A stretch of 64,000 nucleotides of DNA from the NCBI GenBank assembly GCA_002372545.1, contig DFHD01000080.1, positions 30,605 through 94,604 of the forward strand, read 5' to 3'. A program made the position numbers and the translations under genes. Positions 52,477-61,456 of this stretch are shown piece by piece (the stretch's first letter is position 1; each line of letters starts with the position of its first letter). The stretch comes from Lachnospiraceae bacterium UBA3732 (lineage in GTDB: Bacteria; Bacillota; Clostridia; Lachnospirales; Lachnospiraceae). A model generated the notes under the pieces. The model had not been told where the DNA came from. It made no database searches and was given only the letters and a program-made list of their open reading frames with translations.

Positions 52477-54933
52477 CTACATCATGTTTAACTTCCGGTC
52501 GATCACCGATATGGTAAAGGAAATCTTTTCCTCAAGCTCACCGGCTGAAATGGTAAGCTCGGCCTTTCCTTCTTTTCCCTTTGTACGGATAAAGGTTCCG
52601 CCGCATCCGCCCCGGAATTCCAGAGTATCCGGTCCGATCAGCTCTACAGGACCGGTTACGTGGAGTTTTGCCGCGCCCTGGTAAAACGGAAGTACATTGC
52701 CCAGCTGATCGGTCATGCGAACCCTTATCGCCGCCACATCGTAGGTCGTATCCTCTACAAGAGCGACATGATCAGTCAGAACCTGCAGCCGTCTTTGCTT
52801 CATCGGAGACTTCTCAAGTACAGCGGTAACCATATTATTCCGGTAAGCCTCAAACCGGTAGGAAACCGCCTCCTGTCCCCAGTTTCCGATATACTTTCCG
52901 AAAAGGCGGTAGGCGTCCTCAAAATTCATATGATACTTCAGCATCATCCTGCCGGCCTTGGCCTTAACCTTCGGCGGCAGCTTATCAAAACCGTACACAG
53001 CGGAATAATTCAGAATATATTTCACCGCCGCTTCCTGATCCGGGGCAAAGCCCTCCTTCTCTCCCATTTCCGTACCGATATAATCATCGATCAAAATAGG
53101 CGGATGCGGAAGATGCTTATAAGGCGAATCTGCCGGTGAATACTCCTTTAGCAGCCGGTCATTCTTATACATTTTCACCCTTTCCGCATTGGTAAAGATG
53201 TAAATCTGACCCAGATTTCCGGCAGGATGCTCCCCGATATCGAAATTGGAGCCTACCTGAAGGACCGTTTCCTCGTCCTGCTGGGACTGATAGAGATAAG
53301 CGGCCAGCTTGGGATTCCTGTACATATCCATAACGCCGTGGTAGCAGATCTTATCACCGCTGCCAAAGTCCTTATGGGTATTGTAATCAAACATGCACCA
53401 GCCCGAGGCTCCCGCAATATTTCCCTCAGCCATGGCGCTGTCCAGAACATTGGCGTGGCGAATGGCCTGCTCCTGCCGGTGGAGCTCATCATCATACATC
53501 TTTGTGGGAAACATATGACCGTTAAACTCAGTGATCATATAGGCCTTATTCATATCCGGCGTTACTGCCTTCTTCTTTTCGACTCCGTAATTCGCGCCGG
53601 TATGGGAGAAGTCATTGAAGGTATATACATCCTCCAGAAGGTGGCTTCCCTTGAAATTCCGCACGCCGCCTGTGGCTCTGGTAGGATCGAGCCTCCTGGC
53701 CACGCTGTTTGTCCGTTTATAAAAGGCGTCATCATCCGCAGATTCATTGATCCGCACGCCCCACAGGAAGATGGATGGGTGATTCCTGTACTGGAGGACC
53801 ATATCCTCAACATTCTGGATCGCTCTGTTTTTCCATGTGTTGCCGCCAATATGCTGCCAGCCCGGAATTTCGGTAAATACAAGGATGCCCAGCTCATCGC
53901 AGCGGTCCACAAAATACTGGGACTGGGGATAATGGCTGGTTCTGACATAGTTTACGCCCAGCTCCTTTTTCAGAATATCCGCATCCCACTCCTGCATGCT
54001 CCTGGGCATGGCATATCCCACATAGGGATAGCTCTGGTGGCGGTTCAGCCCCCTGAGGAACAGCTTGCTGCCGTTCAGATAAAAGCCGTCTGCCTTAAAC
54101 TCCGCCGTTCTGAAGCCCATACGGGTGGTGACCTCATCCAGACATGCGTCATTCTTCAGAATCCGTAATGTCATATTGTACAGATTCGGGTTATCCGTAG
54201 ACCAGAGGGCGGGCGCATGGATGGAACCGCTCATCTCATAGATCGTCGGATTTGATTCCAGATATTTTACCGGATAGGAAGGAATGCCGGAGAGCTTCTT
54301 TCTGGTCTGGTATACCCGGGTGCCGTCCTGTGCGGAAAGGCTAAGCTCGACCTCGATGTTTTCCAGAGAGATCTTGTCGTTTTCCCCGCCAAGCCGGAAG
54401 GTGGTCCGGAAATCGCCGTTCATGTTTCCGTTGATAAATATATCCTCCAGCCTCAGCTCATCGCATACATCCAGATATACCTCGCGGTAGAGGCCGCCGT
54501 ACGCCAGATAATCCACAACGTAGCCAAAGGGCGGCTGATTAACGGATTCCCGGGAATTGATAACGATCTCCAGGCTGTTTACCGTTCCGAAGCGAACGGC
54601 ATCGGTTATATCCGTACGAAAAGCCGTATATCCGCAGAAATGGCGGGAAAGCGCCTGTTCATTCACGTACACATCCGCCTCATGGGCCGCGCCCTCGACA
54701 ATAAGGATGAGTCTCTTATTCTTCCACTTGCCCGGGATCGTCAGCTTCTTTTCGTAAGAGGATATAAACTGATAATCCTTTTCATTAAAATAATCATACG
54801 GAAGCTCCCGCACGGTATGGGGCAGCCGCACCTTCACCGTTTCACGGACAGCCTGCATATTATCCACTGTGGCGTGATGCGAAGGAAGCACACGGTAATT
54901 CCAGGAATTGTTTAAATAAAAACGTTCTCTCAC
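52477..54933 (-). CDS. GH2-family beta-galactosidase
   Basis: 818 residues from a GTG start with AGGAG upstream; no signal peptide. The domains follow GH2 order: N-terminal jelly-roll (about 1-165), Ig-like domain (about 170-275), TIM barrel (about 285-560), C-terminal beta domains. The acid/base Glu397 lies in NHPSIFLWGVRINES and the nucleophile Glu469 in MITEFNGH. The barrel motif GLNRHQSYPYVGYAMP is LacZ-like. GH2 also contains beta-glucuronidases and others; the neighbouring alpha-galactosidase and GPH symporter favour galactosidase. It is the gene immediately after the TetR regulator. Confidence 0.9.
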   Translation of the reverse strand: MRERFYLNNSWNYRVLPSHHATVDNMQAVRETVKVRLPHTVRELPYDYFNEKDYQFISSYEKKLTIPGKWKNKRLILIVEGAAHEADVYVNEQALSRHFCGYTAFRTDITDAVRFGTVNSLEIVINSRESVNQPPFGYVVDYLAYGGLYREVYLDVCDELRLEDIFINGNMNGDFRTTFRLGGENDKISLENIEVELSLSAQDGTRVYQTRKKLSGIPSYPVKYLESNPTIYEMSGSIHAPALWSTDNPNLYNMTLRILKNDACLDEVTTRMGFRTAEFKADGFYLNGSKLFLRGLNRHQSYPYVGYAMPRSMQEWDADILKKELGVNYVRTSHYPQSQYFVDRCDELGILVFTEIPGWQHIGGNTWKNRAIQNVEDMVLQYRNHPSIFLWGVRINESADDDAFYKRTNSVARRLDPTRATGGVRNFKGSHLLEDVYTFNDFSHTGANYGVEKKKAVTPDMNKAYMITEFNGHMFPTKMYDDELHRQEQAIRHANVLDSAMAEGNIAGASGWCMFDYNTHKDFGSGDKICYHGVMDMYRNPKLAAYLYQSQQDEETVLQVGSNFDIGEHPAGNLGQIYIFTNAERVKMYKNDRLLKEYSPADSPYKHLPHPPILIDDYIGTEMGEKEGFAPDQEAAVKYILNYSAVYGFDKLPPKVKAKAGRMMLKYHMNFEDAYRLFGKYIGNWGQEAVSYRFEAYRNNMVTAVLEKSPMKQRRLQVLTDHVALVEDTTYDVAAIRVRMTDQLGNVLPFYQGAAKLHVTGPVELIGPDTLEFRGGCGGTFIRTKGKEGKAELTISAGELEEKISFTISVIDRKLNMM

Positions 54934-55001
54934 GAAATTCTCCTTTCCATATGTTCATCTTAAGACAATCATTTGTGCATTCGGTACCTGTCCTGCTGAT
55001 C

Positions 55002-55598
55002 TTAAACTCCATCGGAGACAGCACCGCGGGACAGGATGCCGGCCATCAGAAGGTCGATCACCTCCAGGAGTCCCTCCTGATAAGTGAGCCCGCACTGGAC
55101 AAGAATGTCCTGCTGAAAAAACCGGGACAGGGTACTCTGAAACATCGTCCGGAAAACCGGGATGGAAAAACGCCGGAGCACTCCCTCCTCCATCCCCTTT
55201 TGCAAAAGGCCGATGGCCGGCTCCCAATCGCTGTCCAGACGCTCCTCCACATGCCGGTATACCTCCGGAAACCTGTCCCGCAGAATATAAAGCTGCCTGA
55301 GATCGATCTGAAGATAGGTTTCCGGCATGGCACTGAGAAGCATGCGTATCTTTTCCGCCGTACTGAGATCCGGCCGGAGCAAAACCTTTTCTTTTTCCGT
55401 CCGGATGGAATCAAAGCAATGATCAGCCATAGCCAGAAGAAGCATTTCCTTATCGGAAAAAACGGAATATATGGTCTTTTTGCTCATTCCCAGCTCCTTC
55501 GCCAGGTCATCCATGGTAAACTTCAGGCCCTCTCGGTTAAATATCCGGATCGTTGCCTCAAGGATCCTGTTTCTTTTTTCTTCATCCGACGCCTGCAT
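55002..55598 (-). CDS. TetR/AcrR-family transcriptional regulator
   Basis: 198 residues from the ATG at 55598 with GAGGTG upstream. The N-terminal HTH has the TetR signature (TIRIFNREGLKFTMDDLAKE, then LGMSKKTIYSVFSDKEML); the C-terminal half is helical and holds the ligand/dimer domain. The gene heads the beta-galactosidase-GT-symporter-alpha-galactosidase run on the same strand. Its promoter is bracketed by two near-identical operator-like sites, pointing to autorepression and control of the sugar genes. The ligand is unknown; TetR control of a galactoside locus is less usual than LacI or AraC control. Confidence 0.92.
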   Translation of the reverse strand: MQASDEEKRNRILEATIRIFNREGLKFTMDDLAKELGMSKKTIYSVFSDKEMLLLAMADHCFDSIRTEKEKVLLRPDLSTAEKIRMLLSAMPETYLQIDLRQLYILRDRFPEVYRHVEERLDSDWEPAIGLLQKGMEEGVLRRFSIPVFRTMFQSTLSRFFQQDILVQCGLTYQEGLLEVIDLLMAGILSRGAVSDGV

Positions 55599-55610
55599 AA
55601 CACACCTCAC

Positions 55611-55640
55611 AAGAAACGAAATATTATCAATCAGTTTCCA
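55611..55640. promoter_or_regulatory. Operator-like site 1 of the TetR gene
   Basis: AAGAAACGAA, 13 bp, GTTTCCA: a GAAAC/GTTTC inverted repeat in the leader, between the -10 and the start codon. It is one of a pair with exactly the same spacing. Confidence 0.6.
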
Positions 55641-55645
55641 TCTTT

Positions 55646-55674
55646 ATTGTAACAAGTCATGCTGTATCATACAA
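55646..55674 (-). promoter_or_regulatory. Promoter of the TetR gene
   Basis: Minus strand -35 TTGTAT (55674-55669), 17-bp spacer, -10 TACAAT (55651-55646) with an extended TG. Operator site 2 overlaps the -35 by two bases. Confidence 0.5.
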
Positions 55675-55702
55675 GAAACGAATCAAACAAAAATAGTTTC
55701 CA
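55673..55702. promoter_or_regulatory. Operator-like site 2 of the TetR gene
   Basis: AAGAAACGAA, 13 bp, GTTTCCA, 62 bp from site 1. The same half-sites and 13-bp gap recur although the gap sequences differ, so the half-sites look selected. A further imperfect palindrome extends to 55736 (ATCGTT/AACGAT arms). Confidence 0.6.
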
Positions 55703-55761
55703 ATCGTTATGCAAAATGCACAAACGATATGGGAACTATCCTTCAATCCTGCTCAAAATAG

Positions 55762-55789
55762 AAAAAGACCTGCTGTTTACAGGTCTTTT
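55762..55789 (-). terminator. Terminator after the GNAT gene
   Basis: AAAAGACCTG (55763-55772) pairs with CAGGTCTTTT (55780-55789) around a 7-nt loop that contains the GNAT stop codon; five T residues follow on the minus strand. The A-run opposite makes it potentially bidirectional. It separates the his/GNAT operon from the TetR locus. Confidence 0.8.
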
Positions 55790-56202
55790 CTCAGATATCT
55801 GATCATTCCGGGCCCAAGAGTCTCTGTAGGTCTCGCGGTAAATCCGTTTTTCAGATAAAACTCCTCACGACCCTTGGCGCACATGAGGCAAAACATCATT
55901 TCCTCTCCATCCGCGGATAAAGAGCGGACATATGCCGTGAGAAGCTCGATCAGCTTGCTTCCGATTCCCATATGATGATACTCCGGCAGAACAATCAGAT
56001 CCTGGATATAGCTTACCACAGCGCCATCGCCGACCACACGTCCCATGCCGACAAGCTTATTTCCATCATAAGCAAATATCCGGTATATGGCATTTTCCAG
56101 AGCAAGCTCAGCCTGCCGTTCCGTCAGCTTCTTCCATCCCACCGCCTCACGAAGGGAAAGATATTCCGAAACCGAAATCCTGTCCTCACTGAATTTGATC
56201 AT
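55777..56202 (-). CDS. GNAT-family N-acetyltransferase
   Basis: 141 residues, a single GNAT domain. The acetyl-CoA binding motif is visible as [18 protein letters not shown] (motif A, with MGIGSK as the Q/RxxGxG/A equivalent), and YLKNGF is the usual near-C-terminal strand. The acceptor (small molecule or protein N-terminus) cannot be predicted. The ATG overlaps the hisF stop by 4 bp, so it is translationally coupled to hisF. Confidence 0.88.
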   Translation of the reverse strand: MIKFSEDRISVSEYLSLREAVGWKKLTERQAELALENAIYRIFAYDGNKLVGMGRVVGDGAVVSYIQDLIVLPEYHHMGIGSKLIELLTAYVRSLSADGEEMMFCLMCAKGREEFYLKNGFTARPTETLGPGMIRYLRKDL

Positions 56203-56960
56203 AACCGTACAGAAACGCCCCGTTCTTTCAGATATTCTTTGACCTCTCTGATCTCCAGCTCCTTAAAGTGGAAAAGAGAGGCCGCCAGCGCCGCATCGGC
56301 ACCGCCCGCAGTCAGCGCATCATAAAAATGCGCCTTTGTTCCGGCACCGCCGGAAGCAATAACCGGAATCTTCACATGATCGGAAATGATCCTGGTCAGC
56401 TCCACATCGTAGCCTGCCTTGGTCCCGTCGCAGTCCATGCTGGTCAGAAGGATTTCTCCTGCCCCGCGCTTTTCGCCTTCTATCGCCCATTCCACAGCAT
56501 CGATCCCGCAGTCCAGCCTGCCGCCGTGCTTATAGATGGTCCAGCCGCTTCCATTCTCCCTGCGTCTGGCATCGATAGCCAGCACAACGCACTGACTGCC
56601 GAATTTATCCGCAGCCTCGGAAAGCAGCTCCGGTCTGTCAATGGCCGCCGAATTCACCGAAATCTTATCCGCGCCCTCTCTGAGGATCATGCGGAAATCC
56701 TCAATGGTCCGTATACCGCCGCCGACAGTGAATGGGATAAATACCGTCTCCGCCACCCGGCGAACCATATTCCGGACAATGTTTCTTCTGTCGCTGGAGG
56801 CGGTTATATCCAGGAATACCAGCTCATCCGCACCCGCAGCATCGTAAGCCTTTCCGCATTCAACCGGATCGCCGGCATCGATGAGATTAACAAAATTGAT
56901 TCCCTTAACTACCCTTCCGTCCTTCACATCCAGGCAGGGGATGATCCTTTTGGTATGCAT
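56199..56960 (-). CDS. hisF: Imidazole glycerol phosphate synthase cyclase subunit
   Basis: 253 residues, beta/alpha barrel. The catalytic aspartates lie in [15 protein letters not shown] (Asp11) and VVLAIDARR (about Asp130). With ammonia from HisH it cyclises PRFAR to imidazole glycerol phosphate and AICAR. AGGAGG precedes the ATG. hisH ends 11 bp upstream, but no other histidine gene is in the window. Confidence 0.97.
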   Translation of the reverse strand: MHTKRIIPCLDVKDGRVVKGINFVNLIDAGDPVECGKAYDAAGADELVFLDITASSDRRNIVRNMVRRVAETVFIPFTVGGGIRTIEDFRMILREGADKISVNSAAIDRPELLSEAADKFGSQCVVLAIDARRRENGSGWTIYKHGGRLDCGIDAVEWAIEGEKRGAGEILLTSMDCDGTKAGYDVELTRIISDHVKIPVIASGGAGTKAHFYDALTAGGADAALAASLFHFKELEIREVKEYLKERGVSVRL

Positions 56961-56971
56961 GTCACGTCCTC

Positions 56972-57574
56972 CTAAAGGGCAAGAAAGTTGGACAGGATCC
57001 GAAGACCGGCTGCCGAGCTCTTTTCAGGATGGAACTGACAGGCAAAGAGATTTCCCCGTTCCACAGCCGCGTGGATCGTCACGCCGTACTCCGTGGTAGC
57101 CGCCACATCGGCGGGATCATCGCACTCCAGATAATAGGAATGGACAAAATACACATAAGCGCCGGAAACGCCATCCAGAAGCTTCGATGCCTTTTTCACG
57201 CTGATGTCGTTCCAGCCGATCTGGGGCACCGGAAGTCCTTCCTTCTCCGGAATACGGCGGATCTTACCCGAAAGAAGGGAAAGGCCCTTTACCCCGGGAC
57301 TCTCCTCGCTTTCGGAAAAGAGCAGCTGAAGGCCGAGGCAGATGCCGAGAAAGGGCTTTCCGGATTCCACAAATTCATGGATCACCGGTTCGAGTCCTGC
57401 ACTTCGGATCCGGCTCATGGCATCGCCAAAGCTGCCCACTCCGGGAAGAATCGCCTTGTCCGCAGAAAGGATCACCTCCGGATCCCCTGTCAGCACGGCT
57501 TCCCCGCCCAGAAACTGAACCGCCTTCTCTACGCTCTTAATATTACCTGCATCATAGTCGATTATCGCGATCAT
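56972..57574 (-). CDS. hisH: Imidazole glycerol phosphate synthase glutaminase subunit
   Basis: 200 residues, class I glutamine amidotransferase: nucleophile Cys in [10 protein letters not shown] (about 80) and the His/Glu pair in FHPEKS near the C-terminus. It supplies ammonia to HisF through the barrel. It is 8 bp after the small gene upstream, with only a weak ribosome site. Confidence 0.96.
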   Translation of the reverse strand: MIAIIDYDAGNIKSVEKAVQFLGGEAVLTGDPEVILSADKAILPGVGSFGDAMSRIRSAGLEPVIHEFVESGKPFLGICLGLQLLFSESEESPGVKGLSLLSGKIRRIPEKEGLPVPQIGWNDISVKKASKLLDGVSGAYVYFVHSYYLECDDPADVAATTEYGVTIHAAVERGNLFACQFHPEKSSAAGLRILSNFLAL

Positions 57575-57582
57575 AGTCTCAC

Positions 57583-57801
57583 TTACATATCATTCTGATT
57601 GTTCAGAATCTCGAAAGAACCTGTTTCGGAGCCGTTGATCACATAATAAACCTTGTCATCCTCCGGCTTCAGATACATTTCAATACTGCTGATATCGGAC
57701 GCTTTGTTTCCTGCATCAGTCCAGATATGCTTTACTGTATCCTCCAGCTCCTTCTGACTCACCTGTTCACCGTAAAACTCGATGTAGCAAGATGTTTTCA
57801 T
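57583..57801 (-). CDS. Small conserved protein (DUF6465-like)
   Basis: 72 residues from the ATG at 57801 with GGAGG upstream. Opening CYIEFYGEQVSQKELEDTVKHIW, then a strand with IEMYLKPEDDKVYYVING and GSFEI. It resembles the short DUF6465-type proteins of clostridia by memory; the name was not checked. Function unknown. It leads the hisH-hisF-GNAT group. Confidence 0.7.
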   Translation of the reverse strand: MKTSCYIEFYGEQVSQKELEDTVKHIWTDAGNKASDISSIEMYLKPEDDKVYYVINGSETGSFEILNNQNDM

Positions 57802-57832
57802 CACTTTTTCCTCCTTCACTCTTTATGATTGT

Positions 57833-57838
57833 ATTATA
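57833..57838 (-). promoter_or_regulatory. Possible -10 box ahead of the small-protein/his operon
   Basis: A TATAAT on the minus strand 32 bp upstream of the small gene, inside the gap after the histidine kinase stop. No good -35 accompanies it, so a promoter here is tentative. Confidence 0.35.
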
Positions 57839-57855
57839 CATCTATCAGCTCACAT

Positions 57856-59379
57856 TTAGTGCGCATCCAGTTCAAAATAGAAGACCACACCGTTCTTCTC
57901 GTTATATACGCCGTATTTCTGTGCATGCTTTTTCATAATGGCCGCCACAATGGAAAGTCCTATACCGCTTCCGCCATACTCTCTTGTTCTGGCCGGATCC
58001 ACCTTGTAGAACTTGATAAACAGCTTATCGATATCCTTTTGCGCGATCGGATTTCCCTCGTTAAAGATGCTGATCCGGATCTTATCCTCATTCTTCCGGA
58101 TCCACGCACGGATAAGCCCGCCCTCCGGCACATAATGGATCGCATTGGTCAGAAAATTCGTGATCACCTGTTCGATCATGAACTCATCGCCCCAGGCATA
58201 AACAGGGCTTTTCTGATCATACTCCACTCTGGCTTTTTTCTGGGCGATAAGGATATCCGAGGCCTTGATCACCTCGCCCAGAAGTCCGGCCACATTAAAC
58301 CGGGTAACACTGAGCTCCTCCTGCCCGCTTTCCAGCTCATTCAGATTCAGCAGCTTTTTTACGAGCGTATTCATCTTAACAGCTTCATCCACGATCACAT
58401 CGCAGTAATACTGCATATTCTCCGGATCGTCCGTCACGCCGTCCCTGAGTCCTTCGGAATAGCCCTGGATCAGAGCAATGGGTGTCTTCAGCTCATGACT
58501 GACATGGGAGATAAACTCCGACCGCATGTCCTCGAGCTGCTCCTTTTCCTTAAGGGTGGCCTGCATATTCAGATTGGCCGTTTTCAGATCGGTAATGGAT
58601 TTCTCCAGCTTTTCCGAAAGCGCATTCATGGCCTTGCCAAGATCGCCGATCTCATCCTCGGAGCGGACATCCACGTGGGTATCGAATTCCAGATTGGCCA
58701 TTTTCTTCGCTGAACGCGACATTTCCACGATCGGTTTGGTGAAAACACCGGTCACCAGGATAACCGCAACCGCCTCTGCAAAAAGAAGCGTGATCAGGAT
58801 AATGGTAAACAGGCTGGTCAGATAACGGAAGTTTTCCTGCATTCCCTCTACCCTGTCCCGGATAATGATCAGATAGCCGTTATCCAGCACGCCGATCAGG
58901 TCTATGGAATCCTCGTTCCGGATCATATTTCCGCTTTCCGCGTAAATCCGTCTGTCCGACAGCGTATTTTTTTCTATTCTGTAATGTTTCCGGGTCAGAC
59001 TGATGGCATGAAAATCCGTATTCTCGATCATCGCGTTAAGCCCCCGGGTGCTCCGGTTTGTTAGCGTGACGGTGGTATAGAATTCCATGGTGTCGGCATT
59101 GACAATATATATTTCAGAATTATCCGGATTGTTCACATATTCGGAAAAATGCTGAAGCATATATTCCTGCCCCAGGGATTCATTATTCATCAGCTCATTA
59201 CAGGAAGCATAGGTTTTCGCCAGGTTGTCACGGATCCTGTTCTCATAGAACCGGCTCATGACACGGCGCGAGATCACAATGGCCACAATATTCGTCAGAA
59301 CAGTGGTCAGAATTACGATCATGGCAAGCTTAAACCTAACCGACCGGAATATGCTGTGATGCTCCCCGCTCTGTTTCAT
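57856..59379 (-). CDS. Membrane sensor histidine kinase (HAMP, HisKA, HATPase)
   Basis: 507 residues: transmembrane helix about 18-38, extracytoplasmic sensor about 40-188, second helix about 189-210, HAMP linker (about 212-263), coiled coil, HisKA with phospho-His295 in SHVSHELKTP, and ATPase with N box, GSGIGLSIV and a catalytic tail. The signal is unknown. Overlaps the response regulator stop by one base (TAATG). Confidence 0.95.
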   Translation of the reverse strand: MKQSGEHHSIFRSVRFKLAMIVILTTVLTNIVAIVISRRVMSRFYENRIRDNLAKTYASCNELMNNESLGQEYMLQHFSEYVNNPDNSEIYIVNADTMEFYTTVTLTNRSTRGLNAMIENTDFHAISLTRKHYRIEKNTLSDRRIYAESGNMIRNEDSIDLIGVLDNGYLIIIRDRVEGMQENFRYLTSLFTIILITLLFAEAVAVILVTGVFTKPIVEMSRSAKKMANLEFDTHVDVRSEDEIGDLGKAMNALSEKLEKSITDLKTANLNMQATLKEKEQLEDMRSEFISHVSHELKTPIALIQGYSEGLRDGVTDDPENMQYYCDVIVDEAVKMNTLVKKLLNLNELESGQEELSVTRFNVAGLLGEVIKASDILIAQKKARVEYDQKSPVYAWGDEFMIEQVITNFLTNAIHYVPEGGLIRAWIRKNEDKIRISIFNEGNPIAQKDIDKLFIKFYKVDPARTREYGGSGIGLSIVAAIMKKHAQKYGVYNEKNGVVFYFELDAH

Positions 59380-60056
59380 TATACGACCTCGAATTTATAT
59401 CCCAGCGCCCATATGGTTACAATGAACTTTCCCTTTTCACCAAGCTTGGACCTCAGTTTTTTGACATGGGTATCGATCGTTCTGGCATCGCCGAAATAAT
59501 CATAGTTCCAGACGGCAGACAGGATCTTCTCCCTGGAAAGAGCCTGTCCCTGGTTTTCCATAAAATACTGAAGAAGCTCGAATTCCTTGAACGAAAGCTC
59601 GATGGGCTTTCCATCCACCTCTACGATATGGGCAGCGCTGTCCAGACGGATCCCGCCGGCCATAAGTACCTTTTCTTCCTTTTCCACGTTACTCCTGCGG
59701 AGAACTGCCTCCACTCTGGCCACTAGGATCTTGGGAGAAAAGGGCTTGGTGATATATTCATCCACGCCGATCTCAAAGCCGCGAAGCTCATCCTTTTCCT
59801 CGGATTTTGCAGTGAGCATGATAATAGGCACGCTGCTGACCGCACGGATAGCCTCGCTGACCTGATATCCGTCCATTTTGGGCATCATCACATCCATGAT
59901 GATCAGCGAGATATCATTATTTTCCGAAAAAAGCCCGTAAGCCTCTTCTCCGTCTCCGGCCTCGATTACCTGATAACCATGCTTGGTCAGGAAATCTTTT
60001 ACCAGCTTTCGCATTCTGGGTTCGTCATCGACGACAAGTATTTTTTTCTCGCTCAT
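59379..60056 (-). CDS. OmpR/PhoB-family response regulator
   Basis: 225 residues: receiver domain with phosphoacceptor Asp55 in LIIMDVMMPKMDGY, Thr and Lys (MLTAKSEEK) switch residues, and a C-terminal winged-helix DNA-binding domain (FKEFELLQYF, then RTIDTHVKKLRSKLG). Partner of the adjacent kinase. Regulon unknown; the lipoprotein gene 12 bp upstream is a candidate component of the same pathway. Confidence 0.96.
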   Translation of the reverse strand: MSEKKILVVDDEPRMRKLVKDFLTKHGYQVIEAGDGEEAYGLFSENNDISLIIMDVMMPKMDGYQVSEAIRAVSSVPIIMLTAKSEEKDELRGFEIGVDEYITKPFSPKILVARVEAVLRRSNVEKEEKVLMAGGIRLDSAAHIVEVDGKPIELSFKEFELLQYFMENQGQALSREKILSAVWNYDYFGDARTIDTHVKKLRSKLGEKGKFIVTIWALGYKFEVV

Positions 60057-60068
60057 GGCATTTAACCC

Positions 60069-60671
60069 TTATTTTGCTTCTGTTTCCGCCTGCGTCTCTG
60101 CTTCTGTAGCTGCCTCTGCATCACCGTCTGTAGCCGGATCAAAGGAGCCGTTCATGATAATGCCGTAGGTCCGGCAATAGCTTGTCAGTTTTTCCTTATA
60201 CTGGGAAAGCGCCTCGTCGGCAGCCTTCATCTTATCCTCTGCTGTACTGAGATAAGCCGCATCCGTATTGGAAATGGCAGCCACCACCTGATTAACAGCA
60301 TCTCTTTCGTTTGTAGCCATCTGTACAAGATAAGACTTCAGCTCCTGCACCTCGGTACTCTTTGCTTCAAACTGGTTCAGCGCTTCCAGATAAGACTCAA
60401 AGCCGGTCACTGAATCATTCTGCAGCACGGTCAGCCATTCCTCTGCAGACATTTTGGAGCCGTCCGCAAAATAGGAATCGTATACCTCGATAGCTTTATC
60501 CCTTCTGCTCTGAATGGAAGGAAGAGTCTCGTTGACAAACTGTGTGATCTCCTCCTTTACTTCGATGTTTGCTTCCGAATCCGGCGAAGCTGAATTCTTC
60601 TTTTTTCCGCAGCCGGCAGCTGCCGCCAGCACGAAGAGGATTAAAAGAAGGGCTGTAAACCGTTTATTCAT
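60069..60671 (-). CDS. Lipoprotein of unknown function
   Basis: 200 residues. Signal peptide ending in the lipobox AAAGC (Cys about 21), then a Lys/Ser linker and a helical domain, closing with an Ala/Glu/Thr-rich low-complexity tail (DGDAEAATEAETQAETEAK). Processed by the LspA encoded in this window. Its position between trmD and a two-component system suggests it may be a sensor accessory or a target of that system. Confidence 0.85.
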   Translation of the reverse strand: MNKRFTALLLILFVLAAAAGCGKKKNSASPDSEANIEVKEEITQFVNETLPSIQSRRDKAIEVYDSYFADGSKMSAEEWLTVLQNDSVTGFESYLEALNQFEAKSTEVQELKSYLVQMATNERDAVNQVVAAISNTDAAYLSTAEDKMKAADEALSQYKEKLTSYCRTYGIIMNGSFDPATDGDAEAATEAETQAETEAK

Positions 60672-60696
60672 CCTTGTTAACCTCCATTTGTTTCAG

Positions 60697-61446
60697 TTAA
60701 ATCTCGTTTCTCTTTTTTCTTTTTTTGTGGGATTTTTTCTTCTTCCGCTGTTCTTTCTCCAGCCATACCTTGTATAGATCCGGCCGCCTTTCTCTGGTAA
60801 CCGCAACAGCCTCGGCCATTCGCCACTCATCGATCTTTTTATGATCACCGGAAAGAAGTACAGGCGGAACGCGCATACCGCGGAATTCCTCCGGTCTCGT
60901 ATACTGGGGATACTCCAGAAGTCCGTCGGAAAAGGATTCCGTAAACGCACTGTCCGGGCTGCCGAGAACACCGGGAACAAACCGGGAAATGGCGTCCATC
61001 ATCATGACAGCCGCTATTTCGCCTCCGGTCAGGATAAAATCTCCGATGGATACCTCCACCGGCCGGATATACTCGATTGCTCTTTCGTCAATCCCCTCAT
61101 AATGTCCGCAGAGAAATATGATATTTTCGTTATGGGAAAGGGCTCTGGCCATGGAGCCGTCAAACTGTCTGCCTCTCGGCGTCATGTACAGCACGCGGCA
61201 GGATCCACTGCCGATCTTCTTTTTCAGATCATCATAGCATCGGACAACCGGCTCAGCCGCCATCAGCATGCCGCTGCCTCCGCCGTAAATATAATCATCC
61301 ACCCGCCGGTTCTTATCCAGGGTATAATCCCGGATATCCACAGCGTTCAGTGTTAAGATTCCCTTTTTCAGCGCTCTTCCCGTAATGCTCCCGCCCATCC
61401 AGGCCGTGATCATTTCCGGAAAAAGTGTCATGACATGAAAATTCAT
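60697..61446 (-). CDS. trmD: tRNA (guanine-N1)-methyltransferase
   Basis: 249 residues, SPOUT-fold trefoil-knot enzyme making m1G37 in tRNAs. NFHVMTLFPEM start, GGGSGMLM, and LCGHYEGIDERAIEY with the knot-forming SIGDFILTGGEIA are canonical. A basic tail (KKKKSHKKRKKR) ends it. The usual next gene, rplS, is absent; a lipoprotein gene follows 25 bp downstream. Confidence 0.97.
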   Translation of the reverse strand: MNFHVMTLFPEMITAWMGGSITGRALKKGILTLNAVDIRDYTLDKNRRVDDYIYGGGSGMLMAAEPVVRCYDDLKKKIGSGSCRVLYMTPRGRQFDGSMARALSHNENIIFLCGHYEGIDERAIEYIRPVEVSIGDFILTGGEIAAVMMMDAISRFVPGVLGSPDSAFTESFSDGLLEYPQYTRPEEFRGMRVPPVLLSGDHKKIDEWRMAEAVAVTRERRPDLYKVWLEKEQRKKKKSHKKRKKRNEI

Positions 61447-61456
61447 AGACCACCTG

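Noticed and set aside
46842..55598. Horizontally acquired island
   Set aside because: No tRNA boundary, integrase, direct repeats or visible shift in base use; a TetR-controlled sugar locus can be native.
56199..57574. hisH-hisF as the WbuYZ-type surface-sugar amidation pair
   Set aside because: Both proteins look canonical, with standard HisF start and catalytic aspartates, and no surface-glycan genes are adjacent.
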